In this document: positions 43,227-53,529 of the stretch, piece after piece
How positions within the stretch are numbered: the stretch's first letter is position 1
How the letters are laid out: each line of letters opens with the position of its first letter
Assembly: GCF_000025625.1 (NCBI RefSeq)
Contig: NC_013922.1
Span: forward strand, 248,001-312,000
Source: Natrialba magadii ATCC 43099
GTDB lineage: Archaea; Halobacteriota; Halobacteria; Halobacteriales; Natrialbaceae
Reading direction: 5' to 3'
DNA: 64,000 nt
Program-made: the position numbers and the translations under genes
The notes under the pieces: generated by a model
Told to the model about the DNA's origin: nothing
Database searches by the model: none
Seen by the model: only the letters and a program-made list of their open reading frames with translations

Positions 43227-43605
43227 GGGGTCACAGCCGCATCTGTTCTCTCATCTGCTGTTTTCTCCTTCCAGCTAGCAGTGCCACTGTTTTGCTTGCA
43301 GGCACTGCCAGACGACGGCCCGTTTTGCAGTAAACTGCGCCGTTGGTGACTGGAAACGAACTGCTATCGTCTCACTGTGGCCTCACTGTGACCTCACTGT
43401 GGTTTCACTTTCCCGCTGCCGTCACACTGTCGTCCTACTGCCGTCCCACGATTATCTTATTGTATCCTCACTGTCGTCACTAGGCGGCTTTGTCGTTTGA
43501 CCTGTCCAAAAGCAGCGAGCAAGTTAGTTTGTGGGTTGGCAGTGGGTAAGGCCTGAACGCGGCCGATTCCGCTAGTTCAGCCGCCTTGCCTGAACGCAGC
43601 CCGAA
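43227..43605. other. 379-base intergenic region
   Basis: Spacer between the convergent regulator and gyrA genes. It contains three direct copies of an 11-base ctcactgtgg-type unit (43371-43402), weaker echoes after it, and two copies of a gcctgaacgc word near 43550-43600. No gene is seen. Confidence 0.4.
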
Positions 43606-46146
43606 TTAGTTCGCCGCGTCCGCTTCGACCGTCTCAGTGTCTTCGTTCTGGCCTTCGTCTTCGTCTTCGTCTTCACCGTCGTCATCCGCCTCGCTCACCG
43701 CAGCCGGAACGACATCGACACTGGCGACTGCATCGCCGTCGTCGACGTCCATCACGATCACGCCCATGGTGTTGCGCCCGACCGTCGAAATCTCGTCGAC
43801 GCGGGTGCGAACGATCTGACCGCGCTCGCTCATCATCACCAACTGGTCGTCCGCCGAAACCGCCTTCGCGGTCGTGACGGGACCGTTTCGCTCGCCCGTC
43901 TTGATGTCGATCAGCCCTTTGCCGTAGCGAGACTGGGTGCGGTACTCAGAGAGCGGCGTCCGCTTGCCGTAGCCGTTCTGCGTCACGGTGAGCAGGTCCT
44001 GTTCGTCGCCTTCGTCGGTGGCGACCAGCCCGGCCACAGCGTCGTCGCCCTGGAGGTCGATCCCGTTGACCCCGCGGGCGTTGCGGCCCATAGCCCTGAC
44101 TTCGTCCTCGTCGAATCGAATGGTCATGCCGTTCTCGCTGGCGATGACGAGGTCTTTGGTGCCGTCGGTGACCTCGACGTCAACGAGTTCGTCGCCTTCC
44201 TGTAGGTCGGCGGCGATAATGCCGGTCGAGCGAATGTTATCGAACTCCGACCCGGCAGTTCGCTTCACGTAGCCGTGCCGGGTCGCCATCGTGACGAATT
44301 CGTCGTCGCCGAAGGCGTCGGTGTCGACGATCGCCGTGATATCCTCGCCGGGGTCGAGGTCAAGAATGTTGACCGCCGACTTCCCGCGGGCTGTCCGGCC
44401 CATCTCGGGAATTTCGTAGGTCTTGAGCTGATAGACTTTGCCCTGGTTCGTAAAGCAGAGCAGATAGTCGTGCGTGTTCGCCCGGAAGACCGTCGCGACA
44501 CGGTCGTCTTCCTTGACGTCTGCGCCGATGATCCCCTTGCCACCCCGCCCCTGGGGGTCGAACTGGCTGATCGGCATCCGCTTGACGTAGTCGTCTTCGG
44601 TCATGACGACGAACACCTCTTCCTCCGGGATGAGGTCCTCGTGGGTAACCGTCCCCTGGTCCTCGATGATGGAGGTCCGGCGGTCGTCGTCGTACTCGTC
44701 TTTGATCTCACTGAGTTCGTCCTTGATGACCGCGAGCAGTTCCTGCTCGCTCTCGAGGATCGACGTCAGGCGTTCGATTTCGGCCTGAACGTCCTCGTAC
44801 TCGTCCTCGATTTCGGCGGCTTCCATCGAGGTGAGGCTACCGAGTTGCATCCGGACGATGTGGGTCGCCTGCTCTGCGGAGAAGTCGTAGGCTTCCTGCA
44901 GCGCCGCCTTCGCGTCGTCGCGTGTCTCGCTGTTGCGGATCAGGTCGACGACATCCTCCGCGTTCTCGACGGCTTTCAGTCGGCCTTCGAGGATGTGCGC
45001 TCGGTCCTCGGCCTCCGCAAGGTCGTACTCGCTGCGCCGGCGAACGACCTCGCGGCGGTGGGCGATGTACTCCTCTAACGTCTCCTTCAGCGAGAGCACC
45101 TGCGGCTGGCCGTCGACCAGCGCGAGGTTGATGACGCCGAAGGTCTTCTCGAGATGGTTCTCGAGTAGCTTGTTCTTCACGACCTCGACGTTCGCACCGC
45201 GCTTGCACTCGACGACGATGCGGACGCCGTCGCGGTCGGACTCGTCGCGCAGGTCAGAGATGCCTTCGATATCGCCCTCGTTAACGTCCTCGGCGATGCG
45301 CTCGACGAGACGGGCCTTGTTCTCCTGGTAGGGAAGCTCGGTGATGACGATGCGCTCGCGCCCGTTCTTCCACTCCTCGACCTCGAACTCGGCGCGGACA
45401 CGAATGCGCCCGCGGCCGGTCTTGTACGCCGAGTAGATGGCGTCACGGCCGACGATGTTCGCACCGGTGGGGAAGTCCGGTCCCTTGACGTGTTCCATCA
45501 AATCTTCGACCGTCGCGTCGGGGTCGTCGATCAGTTCGATGGTGGCGTCGATGACCTCTCCGAGATTGTGCGGAGGGATGTTGGTCGACATCCCGACGGC
45601 AATCCCCGAGGAGCCGTTGACGAGCAGGTTCGGGAACGCCGACGGCAGGACGTCCGGTTCCTGCAGGCGGTCGTCGTAGTTCGACGAGAAGTCGACCGTG
45701 TCCTTGTCGATGTCCTCGAGTAGCTCTTCGGAGACAGCGGCCATTCGGGCCTCAGTGTACCGGGGCGCCGCGGCCGGGTCGCCGTCCATGGAGCCGAAGT
45801 TCCCCTGCCCGTCCACGAGCGGGTAGCGCATCGAGAAGTCCTGGGCCATGCGGACCAGGGTGTCGTAGATCGCGCTGTCGCCGTGGGGGTGGTAGTCACC
45901 CATCGTCTCCCCGACGATCGAGGAGGACTTGCGGTGGGACGAGCGCGAGGTGACACCCATCTCGTGCATCGCATACAGGATGCGCCGGTGGACGGGTTTC
46001 AGGCCGTCCCGGACGTCCGGGAGGGCACGACCCGCGATGACGGACATCGCGTAGTCGATGTAGCTCTGTTCCATCTCGTCCTCGATTCGGACGTTCTCTA
46101 CCGCTCGAGCCTCTACGTCTGTCGGATCGGGTACGTCTGAACTCAT
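43606..46146 (-). CDS. gyrA: DNA gyrase subunit A
   Basis: 846 residues. The breakage-reunion domain has the catalytic Tyr130 in [11 protein letters not shown] and the quinolone-region motif [11 protein letters not shown] (Ser91, the susceptible-type residue). The C-terminal beta-pinwheel has the GyrA box QGRGGKG needed to wrap DNA. The tail is acidic ([18 protein letters not shown]). With GyrB it introduces negative supercoils. Start at 46146 preferred; an upstream ATG at 46191 would add 15 unconserved residues. It lies 200 bases after gyrB on the same strand. Confidence 0.97.
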   Translation of the reverse strand: MSSDVPDPTDVEARAVENVRIEDEMEQSYIDYAMSVIAGRALPDVRDGLKPVHRRILYAMHEMGVTSRSSHRKSSSIVGETMGDYHPHGDSAIYDTLVRMAQDFSMRYPLVDGQGNFGSMDGDPAAAPRYTEARMAAVSEELLEDIDKDTVDFSSNYDDRLQEPDVLPSAFPNLLVNGSSGIAVGMSTNIPPHNLGEVIDATIELIDDPDATVEDLMEHVKGPDFPTGANIVGRDAIYSAYKTGRGRIRVRAEFEVEEWKNGRERIVITELPYQENKARLVERIAEDVNEGDIEGISDLRDESDRDGVRIVVECKRGANVEVVKNKLLENHLEKTFGVINLALVDGQPQVLSLKETLEEYIAHRREVVRRRSEYDLAEAEDRAHILEGRLKAVENAEDVVDLIRNSETRDDAKAALQEAYDFSAEQATHIVRMQLGSLTSMEAAEIEDEYEDVQAEIERLTSILESEQELLAVIKDELSEIKDEYDDDRRTSIIEDQGTVTHEDLIPEEEVFVVMTEDDYVKRMPISQFDPQGRGGKGIIGADVKEDDRVATVFRANTHDYLLCFTNQGKVYQLKTYEIPEMGRTARGKSAVNILDLDPGEDITAIVDTDAFGDDEFVTMATRHGYVKRTAGSEFDNIRSTGIIAADLQEGDELVDVEVTDGTKDLVIASENGMTIRFDEDEVRAMGRNARGVNGIDLQGDDAVAGLVATDEGDEQDLLTVTQNGYGKRTPLSEYRTQSRYGKGLIDIKTGERNGPVTTAKAVSADDQLVMMSERGQIVRTRVDEISTVGRNTMGVIVMDVDDGDAVASVDVVPAAVSEADDDGEDEDEDEGQNEDTETVEADAAN

Positions 46147-46202
46147 GTCTTCATTTGGCTTCGTGATATCGGTTGGTTGATTGACGAGCACTACATCCGT
46201 GA

Positions 46203-46326
46203 GAGCGTCCGCTCTGCGGACGCTCGAGCGGGCCGACGACCGACCCGGAGCGCGGCTTGCCGCGCGGAGGGGAGGGAGGAGTGCTTTTCATCGAAGTTTT
46301 TCCGAGGGTGCGCCTTTGGCGCACCC
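46203..46326 (-). terminator. three strong hairpins in the gyrB-gyrA spacer
   Basis: Perfect stems: 10 bp with loop TCT (46203-46225), 7 bp with loop TT (46250-46265), and 9 bp with loop TTT (46306-46326). The last, read on the minus strand, lies 20 bases after the gyrB stop, is flanked by TTTTCC and GGAAAAA, and could act as terminator, processing site or mRNA stabiliser between gyrB and gyrA. Confidence 0.55.
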
Positions 46327-46346
46327 GCAGCGGAAAAGTTCGTGTC

Positions 46347-48278
46347 TTAGATGTCGATCCACTCTGCCTCCGGCGCGTTCTCCTTGATAAACTGCTTGCG
46401 CGGCTCGACGGCATCGCCCATCAACACCGAGAACATCTTGTCCGCGGCGGCCGCATCCTCGACCGTGATCTGCTTGAGGATACGGTTCTCCGGGTTCATC
46501 GTCGTCTCCCAGAGCTGTTCGGGGTTCATCTCGCCGAGGCCCTTGAACCGCTGGACCTGCGAGGGGTTGCCGTCGCACTTCTCTTCGACGATTTCGTCTC
46601 GCTCCACGTCCGTCATCGCGTCGTAGGTCTCGCCACGATAGCGGATACGGTACAGCGGCGGCTGGGTTGCATAGACGTAGCCACCCTCGAGTAGCGGCCG
46701 CATGTGCCGGTAGAAGAACGTGAGCATGAGTGTCCGGATGTGCGCCCCGTCGACGTCAGCGTCCGTCGCCATGATGATCTTCTTGTATCGGACGTCCTCG
46801 ACGTCGAACTCGTCGCCGATCCCTGCGCCGATCGCAGTGATCATGTTCCGGATCTCGTCGTTCTCCAGAATGCGGTCGAGGCGGTGTTTCTCGACGTTCA
46901 GAATCTTCCCCTTGATCGGCAACACGGCCTGGAACTCCGGATTCCGGGCCTGCTTTGCGCTGCCACCTGCGGAGTCACCCTCCGCGATGAACAGCTCTGC
47001 CTCCTCGGGATCCTTGGTCTGACAGTCCGCGAGCTTGCCTGGCAGCGAGGTGGACTCGAGTGCCGACTTGCGGCGGGTCAGCTCTTCTGCCTTCTGGGCG
47101 GCTTTGCGTGCCTTTGCCGCCTCGACGGCTTTCATGACGATGGCCTGGGCGGTGTCAGGGTGTTCCTCGAAGTACGTGCCGAGGCAGTCGTGCATGGCAC
47201 CCTCGACGATTCCACGGACCTCCGAGTTGCCGAGTTTGGTCTTCGTCTGGCCCTCGAACTGCGGGTCGGGGTGTTTGACGGAGACGACGGCGGTGAGACC
47301 CTCGCGAATGTCCTCGCCTTTGAGGTTTTCCTCGATATCCGAGAGCAGATTGTTCTCGTTGCCGTAGTCGTTGACGACGCGCGTCAGTGCCGTCTTGAAT
47401 CCGGTGAGGTGGGTCCCACCCTCGCGGGTGTTGATGTTGTTCGCGAAGGCGTGGATCGAGCCCTGGAGCTCCTGGGTGGCCTGCATCGCCACCTCGACGC
47501 GGACGTTCTGGTCCTCGTCTTCGAAGTAGATGATGTCCTCGTGCATCGCCGAGCGCGTCTCGTTCAGGTACTCGACGAACTCGCGGATGCCACCTTCGTA
47601 CTCGTAGGTCTCTGCGACGGCCTCGCCGTCCTCGGTGCGCTCGCGCTCGTCACGGAGTGTGATACGGACGCCCGAGTTCAGGAAGGCCAGTTCCCGAAGC
47701 CGGTTCGACAGCGTCGAGAACGACATATCGGTCGTCTCGAAGATATCGTCGTCCGGCCAGAACTGAATCTCGGTGCCGGTCTCCTCGTCCGGCTCCATGT
47801 CGCGGACGCGCTCCATGTCGCCGATGGGTTCGCCGATTTCGAAGGCGTGCTCGTAGACACCCCCGTCGCGCTTGACGGTCGTCTCGAGTCGACTCGAGAG
47901 GGCGTTGACGACGCTCACACCCACACCGTGGAGGCCGCCAGAGACCTGGTAGGACTTGTTGTCGAACTTGCCACCCGCGTGGAGGACGGTCAGAATGACC
48001 TCGAGTGCGGGGCGGTCGTACTCTTCGTGTGTGTCGACGGGGATTCCCCGGCCGTCGTCTGCGACGCTGATCGAGTCGTCTTCGTTGATGGAGACGGTGA
48101 TCTCGTCGCAGTGTCCGGCCAGTGCCTCGTCGATCGAGTTGTCCACCACTTCGTAGACGAGATGGTGGAGGCCTCGAGAGTCGGTAGAACCGATGTACAT
48201 CGCCGGCCGTTTGCGCACGGCTTCCAGGCCTTCCAAGACCTGAATCTGACCGGCTCCGTACTCGCTTTCCTGGGACAT
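46347..48278 (-). CDS. gyrB: DNA gyrase subunit B
   Basis: 643 residues. GHKL ATPase domain: [31 protein letters not shown] (Asn/Glu), DDGRGIPVD, and [20 protein letters not shown] domain: [14 protein letters not shown] (Glu) and [14 protein letters not shown] (DxD magnesium site). The C-terminal [18 protein letters not shown] motif is complete. Transcribed towards gyrA. The promoter region upstream (48279-48475) precedes a MITE-like palindrome. Confidence 0.97.
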   Translation of the reverse strand: MSQESEYGAGQIQVLEGLEAVRKRPAMYIGSTDSRGLHHLVYEVVDNSIDEALAGHCDEITVSINEDDSISVADDGRGIPVDTHEEYDRPALEVILTVLHAGGKFDNKSYQVSGGLHGVGVSVVNALSSRLETTVKRDGGVYEHAFEIGEPIGDMERVRDMEPDEETGTEIQFWPDDDIFETTDMSFSTLSNRLRELAFLNSGVRITLRDERERTEDGEAVAETYEYEGGIREFVEYLNETRSAMHEDIIYFEDEDQNVRVEVAMQATQELQGSIHAFANNINTREGGTHLTGFKTALTRVVNDYGNENNLLSDIEENLKGEDIREGLTAVVSVKHPDPQFEGQTKTKLGNSEVRGIVEGAMHDCLGTYFEEHPDTAQAIVMKAVEAAKARKAAQKAEELTRRKSALESTSLPGKLADCQTKDPEEAELFIAEGDSAGGSAKQARNPEFQAVLPIKGKILNVEKHRLDRILENDEIRNMITAIGAGIGDEFDVEDVRYKKIIMATDADVDGAHIRTLMLTFFYRHMRPLLEGGYVYATQPPLYRIRYRGETYDAMTDVERDEIVEEKCDGNPSQVQRFKGLGEMNPEQLWETTMNPENRILKQITVEDAAAADKMFSVLMGDAVEPRKQFIKENAPEAEWIDI

Positions 48279-48475
48279 ATAACTCTAAAACCTGTTTTCG
48301 GTTAGTGGTCGACCCCTAATAAAACTCACGTACGCGCGCGAGCGCGAAACAGCGGCGACGCCCTGTCTTCCATCCGCTCATTGCGGTTCTCAGACGTATA
48401 TGTATGCTGTTCTCACTGCCCTTCCGCTCTCGTTTCGAGAGTAAGGCTGTACAATGTTCCGTCCCACGTATACAG

Positions 48476-48561
48476 CTATAGTAACAACTGCAACTAGTTA
48501 CACACTGATCGCCGAGCAGGCTGGCGATCAGGTGTGTATTGACTTGCAGTGGCTACTATAG
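48476..48561. mobile_element. MITE-like 86-bp palindromic element
   Basis: Two imperfect arms (38 and 39 bases) around a 9-base centre. Outer parts CTATAGTA...ACTGCAA and TTGCAGT...TACTATAG match with two mismatches; inner parts TACACAC-TGATCGCC and GGCGATCA-GTGTGTA match with one bulge. It lies between gyrB and a divergent gene. The size and structure suggest a miniature inverted-repeat element or solo IS end. Confidence 0.5.
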
Positions 48562-48633
48562 TCGAACTCACGCTGTCCCTGCAGGGGTGAGCACCAGACT
48601 CTTTTCACCCGGCGGTCGAGCGCCGTGTATCCA

Positions 48634-49164
48634 ATGACCAGACCGACCTGGGACGCAGACGACCACGAACCGAGCGCGAAACACGACGAGCGCGGGCGTT
48701 CCGAGGGCGGCGCAACTGCACGGGACGTTATCGCGCACAACCCGAACCCGGATCGCCACGGACGGTGGCTGTCGGCGAGCATCGTCGTCCTCGGTGCTGT
48801 CGCAATCGTTCAAGCGGCCGCCTTCGATATCGTCGCAGGACTACTCTGGAACGCGCTTCTCGTCGGCGCAGCACTGATCGCAACTGGAGCGTACAACTAC
48901 GCCAGGAGAGCGGACGCGGAGTTCGGGAGTGTGGGTGTGGCGATGCTCACTTCGGTTCTCGGTCTCTGGCTCGTCGCATCACCGTTCGTCATCGGTCCCG
49001 AGACCGGCACCGTCGCAGCGGCGAACGAACTCAGCGCGACGATTACGGTCGTCGTCGGTCTCCTGGTGGTCGGGATCGGAAGCTACAGCGCCGTCACAGC
49101 ACGAGCACGCCGAGGAGATGCTGACGCTCGTGCAACTGCGGTGTACGATCGACGTGGGCAGTGA
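48634..49164 (+). CDS. SPW-repeat-type membrane protein
   Basis: 176 residues. A charged N-terminus (1-45) is followed by four transmembrane helices (about 48-66, 70-90, 101-121, 133-155). The segment GLWLVASPFVIGPE resembles the 'SPW' repeat of haloarchaeal and bacterial small membrane proteins. The function is unknown. The ATG at 48634 is preferred over a GTG 9 bases upstream. Next to the MITE-like palindrome. Confidence 0.7.
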   Translation: MTRPTWDADDHEPSAKHDERGRSEGGATARDVIAHNPNPDRHGRWLSASIVVLGAVAIVQAAAFDIVAGLLWNALLVGAALIATGAYNYARRADAEFGSVGVAMLTSVLGLWLVASPFVIGPETGTVAAANELSATITVVVGLLVVGIGSYSAVTARARRGDADARATAVYDRRGQ

Positions 49165-49200
49165 TCTGTGAGGCGTGATTCGTTACAGTCGTCGACACAC

Positions 49201-49256
49201 CCAATCCTCCCAATTCTCCTAATCCTCCTAATCCTCCTAATCCTCCTAATCCACCC
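49201..49256. repeat. 9-bp cctcctaat microsatellite
   Basis: About six copies of a 9-base unit (tcctcctaa and variants) in the spacer between the SPW-type gene and tfb, which converge here. Confidence 0.75.
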
Positions 49257-49371
49257 AACCCGTCACCCATTATCTGTCACGCATGTCCCGTCACACGAGT
49301 CGGTCATCGATCAGCGGGAGCAGCGTCAAAAAAGTCTGTGAGTGCTGAATCGCAACCGCGAGCGAACGGTG

Positions 49372-50334
49372 TTAGCCGTGGATTCCCATCGCTTCGATCT
49401 GTTCCTGGTACCGGTTCCGGATGGTGACTTCGGTCACCTGGGCCACGTCTGCAACCTCGCGCTGAGTCTTCTTCTCGTTGCAGAGAAGCGACGCAGCGTA
49501 GATCGCAGCGGCGGCGTATCCGGTCGGAGACTTTCCGGAGAGGAGTCCTTCCTCGGCCGTCTTCTCGATGATTTCGTTGGCCTTGGTCTGGACTTCTTCG
49601 GAAAGCTCGAGTTCAGAACAGAAGCGGGGAACGTACTTTTTCGGGTCGACGGGGCGCATCTCGAGGCCGAGTTCCTGCGAGATATACCGATACGTTCGAC
49701 CGATTTCCTTGCGTTCGACGCGTGAGACTTCCGAGATTTCTTCGAGACTGCGTGGAATGCCTTCCTTGCGGCAGGCAGCGTACAGTGCAGACGTTGCGAC
49801 ACCCTCGATCGAACGGCCGCGAATGAGGTCTTCTTTGAGCGCGCGGCGGTAGATCACCGACGCGACTTCGCGGACCGATCGCGGGACACCGAGTGCCGAT
49901 GCCATCCGGTCGATTTCGCTGAGTGCGAACTGCAGGTTGCGTTCGCCGGCGTCTTTCGTTCGAATTCGCTCTTGCCACTTGCGCAGTCGGTGCATCTGAC
50001 TGCGCTTTTTCGAGGAAATAGAGCGTCCGTAGGCGTCCTTGTCCTTCCAGTCGATCGTCGTCGTCAGCCCCTTGTCGTGCATCGTCTGTGTCGTTGGGGC
50101 ACCGACACGGGACTTCTCCTGCCGTTCCTGGTGGTTAAACGCCCGCCACTCAGGTCCTGGGTCGATTTTTTCTTCCTCCACGACGAGCCCACAGTCCTCA
50201 CAGATGAGCTCACCCCGGTCGGAGTCCTTTACGAGATTGTCCGATTCACACTCGGGGCAGGCACGTACCCCCTCCTGATCTTCGGTCTCGTCCTTCTCAC
50301 GCGTTCGCTCCCGCTGGCGGGTGGACCGTGTCAT
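49372..50334 (-). CDS. tfb: transcription initiation factor B
   Basis: 320 residues. An N-terminal zinc ribbon ([25 protein letters not shown]) recruits RNA polymerase; the B-reader/linker region includes [19 protein letters not shown]. Two cyclin-fold repeats follow (about 125-215 and 220-315), with a C-terminal helix-turn-helix ([20 protein letters not shown]) for the BRE element. Full length. Haloarchaea usually have several TFBs; which one this is cannot be decided here. Confidence 0.96.
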   Translation of the reverse strand: MTRSTRQRERTREKDETEDQEGVRACPECESDNLVKDSDRGELICEDCGLVVEEEKIDPGPEWRAFNHQERQEKSRVGAPTTQTMHDKGLTTTIDWKDKDAYGRSISSKKRSQMHRLRKWQERIRTKDAGERNLQFALSEIDRMASALGVPRSVREVASVIYRRALKEDLIRGRSIEGVATSALYAACRKEGIPRSLEEISEVSRVERKEIGRTYRYISQELGLEMRPVDPKKYVPRFCSELELSEEVQTKANEIIEKTAEEGLLSGKSPTGYAAAAIYAASLLCNEKKTQREVADVAQVTEVTIRNRYQEQIEAMGIHG

Positions 50335-50496
50335 CGCACTTTTATAGTAGTATCACCAGCATACATAAACCTTTGGTAACCTGTTTCGACTATTGACGGA
50401 AGACGCCCGAAATCGAGGGATATGAGGGCTCAGATCCGAAGTTTTCGATTTGAAACCGGAAAACCTTTATTTGAAACTGGCCGACCACAGCACCGA

Positions 50497-51090
50497 ATGC
50501 CGGTCATCGAGTGTGATGTCGACGACGCGCGTGAACGCCTCACAGACGCTGGTGTCGCCGTCGAATCCGGAAACACGGACCACGAACGCTGGCGTGCGAG
50601 CCGCGGCGACGCAACTGCTGTCGCCTACGACGACAAGGTCGTTATCCAGGGCGGCGAGCCCCGGGTACTCGAGTCCATCCTTCGCGAGGGCGGCGGTCGT
50701 GCGCACGTCTACTTCGACGGTGGCGCGCGCGGGAACCCCGGCCCGGCGGGGATCGGCTGGGTGATCGTCACGAGCGAGGGGATTGTCGCGGAAGGCAGCA
50801 AACGAATCGGGCGCGCGACGAACAACCAGGCGGAGTACGAGGCGCTGATCGCTGCACTCGAGGCCGCGCGCGACTACGATTACGACGAGATTCACGTCCG
50901 CGGGGATTCGGAACTCATCGTCAAACAGGTGCGCGGGGAGTACAACACGAACAACCCGGAGCTTCGGGAGCGGCGCGTGACGGTTCACGAACTGTTGCGC
51001 GCGTTCGACGAGTGGACGCTGGAGCATGTTCCCCGCGAGGTCAACAGTCGGGCGGACGAGCTTGCGAACGAAGCGCTGGATGGAGCGTAA
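50497..51090 (+). CDS. rnhA: ribonuclease HI
   Basis: 197 residues. After a 65-residue N-terminal extension the RNase H fold shows all four acidic residues: Asp in YFDGGARGNPGPAG, Glu in NNQAEYEALIAAL, Asp in RGDSELIVKQ and Asp in SRADELANEA. It degrades RNA in RNA-DNA hybrids. The ATG at 50497 lies about 26 bases after TTTATTTG, so the transcript is leaderless; the longer frame is rejected. The next gene is its usual haloarchaeal operon partner. Confidence 0.93.
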   Translation: MPVIECDVDDARERLTDAGVAVESGNTDHERWRASRGDATAVAYDDKVVIQGGEPRVLESILREGGGRAHVYFDGGARGNPGPAGIGWVIVTSEGIVAEGSKRIGRATNNQAEYEALIAALEAARDYDYDEIHVRGDSELIVKQVRGEYNTNNPELRERRVTVHELLRAFDEWTLEHVPREVNSRADELANEALDGA

Positions 51091-51170
51091 GCACGTCGGT
51101 CAGGACCACCGATTGACCGCCCGAACGCCGGATCAGCAAGCCACAAACCCTCGCGCACGAACACTCTTGT

Positions 51171-51791
51171 ATGACCGTCGACCTCCCTGCTGACGTCATC
51201 GAGGACGCCGAACGCCTCACTCGCCTCGTGCGTAAGACGCCCGACGAGAACGAGGCCGCAGCCTACGAGGACCGCCGTGACGACCTGCTTGCCACCCACG
51301 AATACCGCGCGCGCATCCGCAACGACGACGACGGCGACGCGGTCCTCGTACTCCACCCCGCCGAGTGGCACGACAGCGAGGCAGGCGTCATCAGAACTGA
51401 CCAGATCGACGACCTCTCGCGCGCAGTCGAGATCCAACTCGAGGGCACCGCCGATCCGGACGACTGGGAGACCGTCGACGCCACCAACCGAGAACTCGTC
51501 GAAGCGGTTCGTGAGGAACACGACAACGTTCACGGCGAGAACGCGCGTCTGCTCGCGGACTTCGCGGGCAACCACTACGCGAAGCCGATCACATCGCTGA
51601 CCCCTGCGGAACTCGCGGAGTTTCTCTCTGAGTACGTCGTTCGAAACGCGTGGCCGACTGAAGCACAGACGGCTGTGCTCGAGGAGTCACTCGAGTTAGT
51701 ATTCGACGTAGCCGACGAACCGTACCCGGGGATCGAGAGAGAGACAGCACAGCCGGCACTGGATGACGCCGTTGGTGAGGATAGCGAGTAG
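51171..51791 (+). CDS. rnhA operon protein (DUF7108-like)
   Basis: A 206-residue acidic soluble protein (LPADVIEDAERLTRLVRK start, HYAKPITSLTPAELAEFLSE in the C-terminal half). It is commonly found after rnhA in haloarchaea and labelled accordingly. The role is unknown. It begins 80 bases after rnhA and a TATA-like stretch is weak, so co-transcription is likely. Confidence 0.75.
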   Translation: MTVDLPADVIEDAERLTRLVRKTPDENEAAAYEDRRDDLLATHEYRARIRNDDDGDAVLVLHPAEWHDSEAGVIRTDQIDDLSRAVEIQLEGTADPDDWETVDATNRELVEAVREEHDNVHGENARLLADFAGNHYAKPITSLTPAELAEFLSEYVVRNAWPTEAQTAVLEESLELVFDVADEPYPGIERETAQPALDDAVGEDSE

Positions 51792-51978
51792 GGCGTTGGT
51801 GCGAACGTGAATGTGGTTGCGAACGAGTCTGAGGATGGGAGTCGGCCGTTCGTACTGGAGCGTAACTGGAGTGCTGTTGCGCTGTCGCGGTGTTTGCTAT
51901 CGTCCCGTTGGACTGTTCGCTATCCTCTCTTATACCGACGCGCGGACCGCAAAACGAAGTACCGAACTGCCCGACAGT

Positions 51979-52338
51979 TCAGTAGCTGTTCTCGATGATC
52001 TCGGTGATCTCGTCGGCGCGGTCGTCGCCCGTGACGACCTTCGAGAGGGTCCAGCTGAGGCCGTCGAGGACGGCGTCGTAGCCGTCATCGGTCAGCGAGT
52101 ACTGGTTGGTTCGCTTGTCGAGTTCGCTCTTTTCGACCAGCCCGAGGTCGACGAGCTCGTCGAGGTTGGGGTAAAGACGCCCGTGGTTGACTTCGGTTCC
52201 GTAGTAGTCCTCGAGTTCACGCTTGATCGCCAGGCCGTACATCGGTTCCTTGGCGAGGATGACGAGGATGTTGTTCTGGAACGCTGTAAGTTCTCGTGCA
52301 ATACTCTGTTCGCCGGTGATTGATTGTGCCTCTGACAT
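51979..52338 (-). CDS. PadR-family winged-helix regulator
   Basis: 119 residues. ELTAFQNNILVILAKEPMYGLAIKRELEDYYG and HGRLYPNLDELVDLGLVEKS are the PadR-type winged helix; the C-terminus is a short dimerisation helix. The effector is unknown. A perfect 8+3+8 palindrome lies 59 bases upstream of its ATG, a likely autoregulatory operator. Confidence 0.85.
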   Translation of the reverse strand: MSEAQSITGEQSIARELTAFQNNILVILAKEPMYGLAIKRELEDYYGTEVNHGRLYPNLDELVDLGLVEKSELDKRTNQYSLTDDGYDAVLDGLSWTLSKVVTGDDRADEITEIIENSY

Positions 52339-52396
52339 ACCTGTGCAAATGTCACCAGACTATTTAAGACTTGCCAACCATTCGGTAATATCGTCG

Positions 52397-52415
52397 GGTT
52401 AGATCGCATCTAACC
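52397..52415. promoter_or_regulatory. perfect palindromic operator between padR and ppa
   Basis: GGTTAGAT-CGC-ATCTAACC. It shares the TTAGAT-N3-ATCTAA core with the site at 41448-41466 before the ZIP gene. It may bind the PadR protein or a DtxR-type regulator. Confidence 0.6.
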
Positions 52416-52541
52416 GCTGACGATGAGTACAGGCGGGTCTGTACTCGGTGCCCGTGTGTGTCGGCTGTCTGGCAACCGTCACGTAGAATGTGAAACGTGA
52501 TTAGGAAAGTACTTTTTGATCCACCGTGGAGAATTCGGTGC

Positions 52542-53075
52542 ATGGTTAATCTCTGGGAAGATATCGAGACCGGACCGAATCCACCCGAAGAGATCTACGC
52601 TGTCGTCGAGTGTCTCAAGGGCGAACGGAACAAGTACGAGTACGACAAGGACGTGCCAGGCGTCGTCCTCGATCGCGTTCTCCACAGTAACGTCCACTAC
52701 CCGTCTGACTACGGCTTTATCCCGCAGTCGTACTACGACGACGAGGACCCCTTCGACGTGCTTGTCCTCGTCGAGGATCAGACGTTCCCCGGCTGTATCA
52801 TCGAAGCCCGCCCTGTCGCCCTGATGAAGATGGACGACGACGGTGAGCAGGACGACAAGGTCATCGCTGTCCCGTCGGAGGACCCACGGTACGACCACAT
52901 CGAGGATCTGGAGGATATCCCACAGCAACAGCGCGACGAGATTGACGAGTTCTTCGCGACCTACAAGAACTTAGAGGAAGGCAAGGAAGTCGAGACGCTG
53001 GGCTGGGAGGACAAGCAGGCCGCCTACGACGCGATTGAGCACGCTCAGGACCTCTACGAAGAGAACTTCGAATAA
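52542..53075 (+). CDS. ppa: inorganic pyrophosphatase, family I
   Basis: 177 residues. The pyrophosphate-binding and catalytic motifs are in order: ERNKYEYDKD, DYGFIPQSYYDDEDPFDVLVL (with the signature D-x-D-P-x-D-x-x-V) and DPRYDHIEDL, then FFATYKNLEEGKEV. It hydrolyses PPi to drive biosynthesis. The ATG at 52542 is chosen because the upstream 15 codons lie in the leader. Confidence 0.95.
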   Translation: MVNLWEDIETGPNPPEEIYAVVECLKGERNKYEYDKDVPGVVLDRVLHSNVHYPSDYGFIPQSYYDDEDPFDVLVLVEDQTFPGCIIEARPVALMKMDDDGEQDDKVIAVPSEDPRYDHIEDLEDIPQQQRDEIDEFFATYKNLEEGKEVETLGWEDKQAAYDAIEHAQDLYEENFE

Positions 53076-53193
53076 CGACGCCGCTCTCTTTGCGTCGTTT
53101 CTCACCGTTCCTTGCTGTTTCTGCGTCGACCGACGTGATCAGTCTCGACACCGCTCGGCGAGTCGATTCACCGTGGTTATCCAGTCACGGGTG

Positions 53194-53210
53194 GCTCATG
53201 CATTATGAGC
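53194..53210. promoter_or_regulatory. GCTCAT/ATGAGC inverted repeat
   Basis: A perfect 6-bp inverted repeat with a 5-base centre, immediately before an AT-rich tttaa stretch and 42 bases upstream of the small gene at 53253. It could be an operator or the end of the ppa transcript. Confidence 0.35.
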
Positions 53211-53252
53211 ATGGGTAATTTTAACCCGGTGTAGGTGGTACACTGATCCGTC

Positions 53253-53417
53253 ATGGCAGTAACCAACCCGTCCTCGCGTGAATCGGTACCGGCTGACAAA
53301 CAGGCAGCCGGTGTCGGGATGCGCCACATGACTGTCGTTCCGACCAACTTCGAAGCCGTCGTCGAGGAAGACTCCGATTCCGTCGCCAGTGGCGACGCCG
53401 ACGGTCAGGACGACTGA
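53253..53417 (+). CDS. 54-residue conserved-looking small protein
   Basis: Begins MAVTNPSSRESVPADKQAAG, continues VGMRHMTVVPTNFEAVVEED and ends with a Ser/Asp-rich tail. The central segment has good haloarchaeal codon use and strand character. I recall similar short haloarchaeal proteins but no function. Confidence 0.5.
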   Translation: MAVTNPSSRESVPADKQAAGVGMRHMTVVPTNFEAVVEEDSDSVASGDADGQDD

Positions 53418-53529
53418 GTCGGGTTCCGCGTTCGTGTGTCGCACTTCTCATACTGTCCCCACAGTGAACAGATTGTCCTTCACAACACTGACGAGATCCA
53501 CAATACGGACCCGCTGGCCCGCTGGCCCG

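Noticed and set aside
46704-48305. 533-codon plus-strand open frame
   Set aside because: Exact antisense of gyrB; gyrB motifs are complete.
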